Shown: positions 5,863 to 5,908 of the stretch, piece after piece
Numbering within the stretch: position 1 is the stretch's first letter
How the letters are laid out: every line of letters starts with the position of its first letter
Origin: an uncultured Ruminococcus sp.
Lineage (GTDB): Bacteria; Bacillota; Clostridia; Oscillospirales; Ruminococcaceae
DNA: 5,908 bases
Direction: 5' to 3'
NCBI GenBank assembly: GCA_946404705.1
Contig: CAMJES010000147.1
Span: 1 to 5,908, forward strand
Notes under the pieces: generated by a model
What the model saw: the letters and a program-made list of their open reading frames with translations, nothing else
Databases searched by the model: none
What the model was told of the DNA's origin: nothing
Translations under genes and position numbers: made by a program

Positions 5863-5908
5863 AGATCGGAAGAGCGTCGTGTAGGGAAAGAGTGTAGATC
5901 TCGGTGGT
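5863..5908. other. Illumina TruSeq adapter contamination (right end)
   Basis: From AGATCGGAAGAGCGTCGTGT at 5863 to the end, the sequence matches the reverse complement of the TruSeq universal (read-1/P5) adapter. Genomic sequence ends at 5862 inside hisD. The in-frame translation RSEERRVGKECRSRW and the other-frame DRKSVV are recurrent adapter artefacts in protein databases. Confidence 0.98.

Noticed and set aside
5654..5884. Overlapping 76-codon + strand frame at the right end
   Set aside because: It overlaps well-conserved hisD in another frame and ends in adapter-derived DRKSVV.

Overview
The window is one assembled fragment of about 5.8 kb of bacterial DNA with untrimmed Illumina TruSeq adapter at both ends (1-45 and 5863-5908). 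Only 46-5862 is genomic. All genes lie on the + strand. The first and last genes are cut by the adapter junctions, not by biology.

The organism is very likely a Gram-positive Firmicute of the class Clostridia. The first gene is the C-terminal third of PolC, the Gram-positive-type replicative polymerase. The histidine genes use the short HisG plus HisZ pair, and ribosome binding sites are strong (AGGAG, GGAGG, AGGAGG). Mixed base composition and codon style suggest a gut Ruminococcaceae/Oscillospiraceae relative, but that is inference and no taxonomic marker beyond polC is present.

Layout: polC 3' part (46-1420); a 161-base intergenic region (1421-1581) with two candidate tandem promoters and a repeat-built operator; then a tightly packed operon hisZ (1582-2793), hisG (2786-3421), a SAM-dependent methyltransferase with a zinc-finger-like segment (3433-4734), and hisD (4753-5862, 3' end missing). 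hisZ and hisG overlap by 8 bases and the other gaps are 11 and 18 bases, so the four genes are probably cotranscribed. HisZ and HisG together form the ATP phosphoribosyltransferase of the first step of histidine synthesis. HisD catalyses the last two oxidations.

Two points stand out. First, a low-GC methyltransferase of unknown substrate sits between hisG and hisD, where no step of histidine synthesis calls for it. Second, the operon promoter carries three copies of the octamer GTTACTAT (two direct, one inverted) across its -10 region. This looks like a repressor operator, and the short leader leaves no room for a T-box. No RNA genes, CRISPR arrays or mobile elements were seen.
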